Assembly (NCBI GenBank): GCA_016181345.1
Contig: JACOZM010000004.1
Location: 1-6,195 of the forward strand
Direction of reading: 5' to 3'
Length of the DNA stretch: 6,195 nucleotides
Source: Candidatus Woesearchaeota archaeon
GTDB lineage: Archaea > Nanobdellota > Nanobdellia > Woesearchaeales > GW2011-AR9
Made by a program: the position numbers and the translations under genes. The number at the start of each line of letters is the position of its first letter. The stretch's first letter is position 1. Below, piece by piece: positions 6,101 through 6,195 of the stretch. The notes beneath the pieces are model-generated. The model was not told the origin of the DNA and did no database searches. It saw only the letters and a list, made by a program, of their open reading frames with translations.

Positions 6101-6195
6101 CAGGAGAAATTAATTTAATTAACCATAGCGGTGGACTCGTTAACATTACAATTAATAAATTTTCTTGCGGAAACAAGGCTGGGCTATCCGGGTTG
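3187..6195 (+). CDS. Giant secreted beta-helix surface protein (partial, runs off the right edge)
   Basis: An open frame of 1003 codons runs from the GTG at 3187 to the window end without a stop. Residues 7-25 (GLVVLLLCLPLVLTLVFLG) form a signal peptide or membrane anchor after a short charged start. A low-complexity Ser/Pro/Asp/Asn linker (about 45-105) follows. Block 1 (about 110-410) and block 2 (about 494-855) are right-handed parallel beta-helices of NosD/pectate-lyase-like type, with recurring NYGI, NNTI and NITI-like rungs. Each opens with the cap CGTVSS.../LTLDCNG or its equivalent and has four cysteines with nearly identical spacing (110-129-141-171; 494-513-525-554). Between them lies a segment with LRDG-x-x-C. 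After block 2, residues about 895-985 (KWYVNVNVSNATGEPVSLVN, then TDSNGLTRLEL) resemble an Ig-like or carboxypeptidase-regulatory domain. About 57 N-x-S/T sequons suggest heavy glycosylation. Likely a cell-surface adhesin or envelope protein; no catalytic residues are recognised. Confidence 0.9.
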   Translation, partial: MEKRDKGLVVLLLCLPLVLTLVFLGNSLDIFSVHSFNLLTGAAITGGSSTTILPDDPRIIDDSALNQSLPEDSSQPDHNSASEQNVGIAPTESSNPSSIGIQAEATSTSCGTVSSSLTLTSDVSNDTTCFTINANDLTLDCNGFTAHYGATGTGYGVNNTNGYDNITIRNCNLKKNGTSGSTNYGVYFTSSDNSTIYNSTIYTNGSSSNYGIFINFSVSLNISRNYISTNGTTTNYGIRFTQVNYTIINNNTIRTSGTSSQNEGVSLSTAVYNNFTNNDILTSGSSLNYGVASSTGNTGNNRYLWNNIVAAGTSSGDAFRLSASSNYFEGNIISSIASSSGYGLNLLGSGSANNVFLNNNFSSASSNSVIDNTGASSYNQIIYNNSYGQVVWNLTDLDCNLNNLKADNSTIFLSDNAIGILSSGGTSNKLLGVSTIEVRSLNYNTTPYLLRDGSRCDNTNNCNISYNNNTGLLSANVTVTGLFQALNSSAINYCQTITNTTTLVESVSSPSGCFVMNTSNVTLDCSGYSINYGGIGIGSAISAEYVGNITIKNCIITNTLIPITTDTAAIKFNGIDNSLIDNNTITLISNQSNYGVYTYGLSENITISNNTISNNGNDSDYVIYITNTMRNIQLLKNNLTRIYGKTNPYAVFFDNVEENTIHGNNINIIGTNNTVGGYGIYVTDRLNNITSNNITVSSSVGSYGIIVSNNGLYEISNMNISHNIVNINGSNSSSGIYLYYVTYNNSMAGNKVNFTSAGTNNAGIMMAIIDGLNFTNNSIYFGQRINNSEALNITTGNDLKIQNTLISMTNYSNIAIVIGSQTDDITITDTNVYNAFTLLKTSNSNNNVFINMNSSGSNDSSLYADSCSYADACVTTFINSSLGDYYSIDSTNLIYVKWYVNVNVSNATGEPVSLVNVTGYNVINNLDDTNLTDSNGLTRLELTEYYLLDNVKYYTSGNHTIKAFLANYTLGTGEINLINHSGGLVNITINKFSCGNKAGLSGL
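3733..4284 (+). repeat. Tandem beta-helix rungs with a 78-base period
   Basis: Inside the surface-protein gene, units starting with Asn-Tyr-Gly or a variant begin at 3733, 3811, 3889, 3970, 4048, 4132 and 4207. Successive spacings are 78, 78, 81, 78, 84 and 75 bases, or about 26 residues. Each unit follows the plan NYG[I/V], hydrophobic strand, N-x-T-I, NN-x-I, then a Ser/Thr/Gly-rich turn (TNGSSS, TNGTTT, TSGTSS). The first three are most alike and the later ones diverge. This is one coil of the beta-helix per unit, and the similarity at DNA level suggests growth by tandem duplication. Confidence 0.75.

Overview
The window looks like a piece of an AT-rich archaeal genome, most likely a DPANN-type lineage (Woesearchaeota, Pacearchaeota or similar). 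This is inferred from four things. TATA-like boxes sit about 26-29 bp upstream of several start codons, as expected for leaderless archaeal transcripts. Two archaeal-type RelE toxins and a tiny aRelB-like antitoxin are present. There is a large Asn/Ser/Thr-rich secreted beta-helix protein whose 'LTLDCNG'-type cap is common in such genomes. A small winged-helix protein sits in an operon with it. TGA is used as a stop (end of folC), so the standard code applies. No rRNA, tRNA, CRISPR array or transposase gene was seen.

Layout. Bases 1-235 hold the 5' part of a minus-strand gene of unknown function. It is divergent from a compact toxin-antitoxin pair (359-550 antitoxin, 550-810 RelE toxin). Nine bases later comes folC (820-2061), a complete folylpolyglutamate/dihydrofolate synthase. 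Convergent to folC, on the minus strand, is a second toxin-antitoxin module: a ribbon-helix-helix antitoxin (2480-2725) followed by a second RelE toxin (2116-2373). This pair is unusual because a 106-bp spacer with two adjacent GC-rich hairpins and a T-rich tail separates antitoxin from toxin.

The 231-bp region 2726-2956 is a divergent control region. On its left it carries a TATA box with nested palindromes, a likely operator of the second antitoxin. On its right it carries a cluster of four palindromes and a TATA box ahead of a 76-residue winged-helix protein (2957-3187). That gene overlaps by one base (TAGTG) a very long open frame starting with GTG at 3187 and still open at the window end (1003 codons visible). 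This is a membrane-anchored or secreted surface protein made of two right-handed beta-helix blocks, each opened by the same four-cysteine cap, followed by an Ig-like/carboxypeptidase-regulatory-like segment. About 57 N-glycosylation sequons were counted by hand.

How the parts relate. The two toxin-antitoxin modules bracket folC and share a toxin family but have unrelated antitoxins. The most interesting unit is the coupled pair of a small DNA-binding protein and a giant surface glycoprotein behind a dense palindrome cluster. This suggests switch-like, possibly self-regulated, expression of a cell-surface adhesin or S-layer-associated protein. That interpretation is inference; the ORFs, overlap and palindromes are directly visible.
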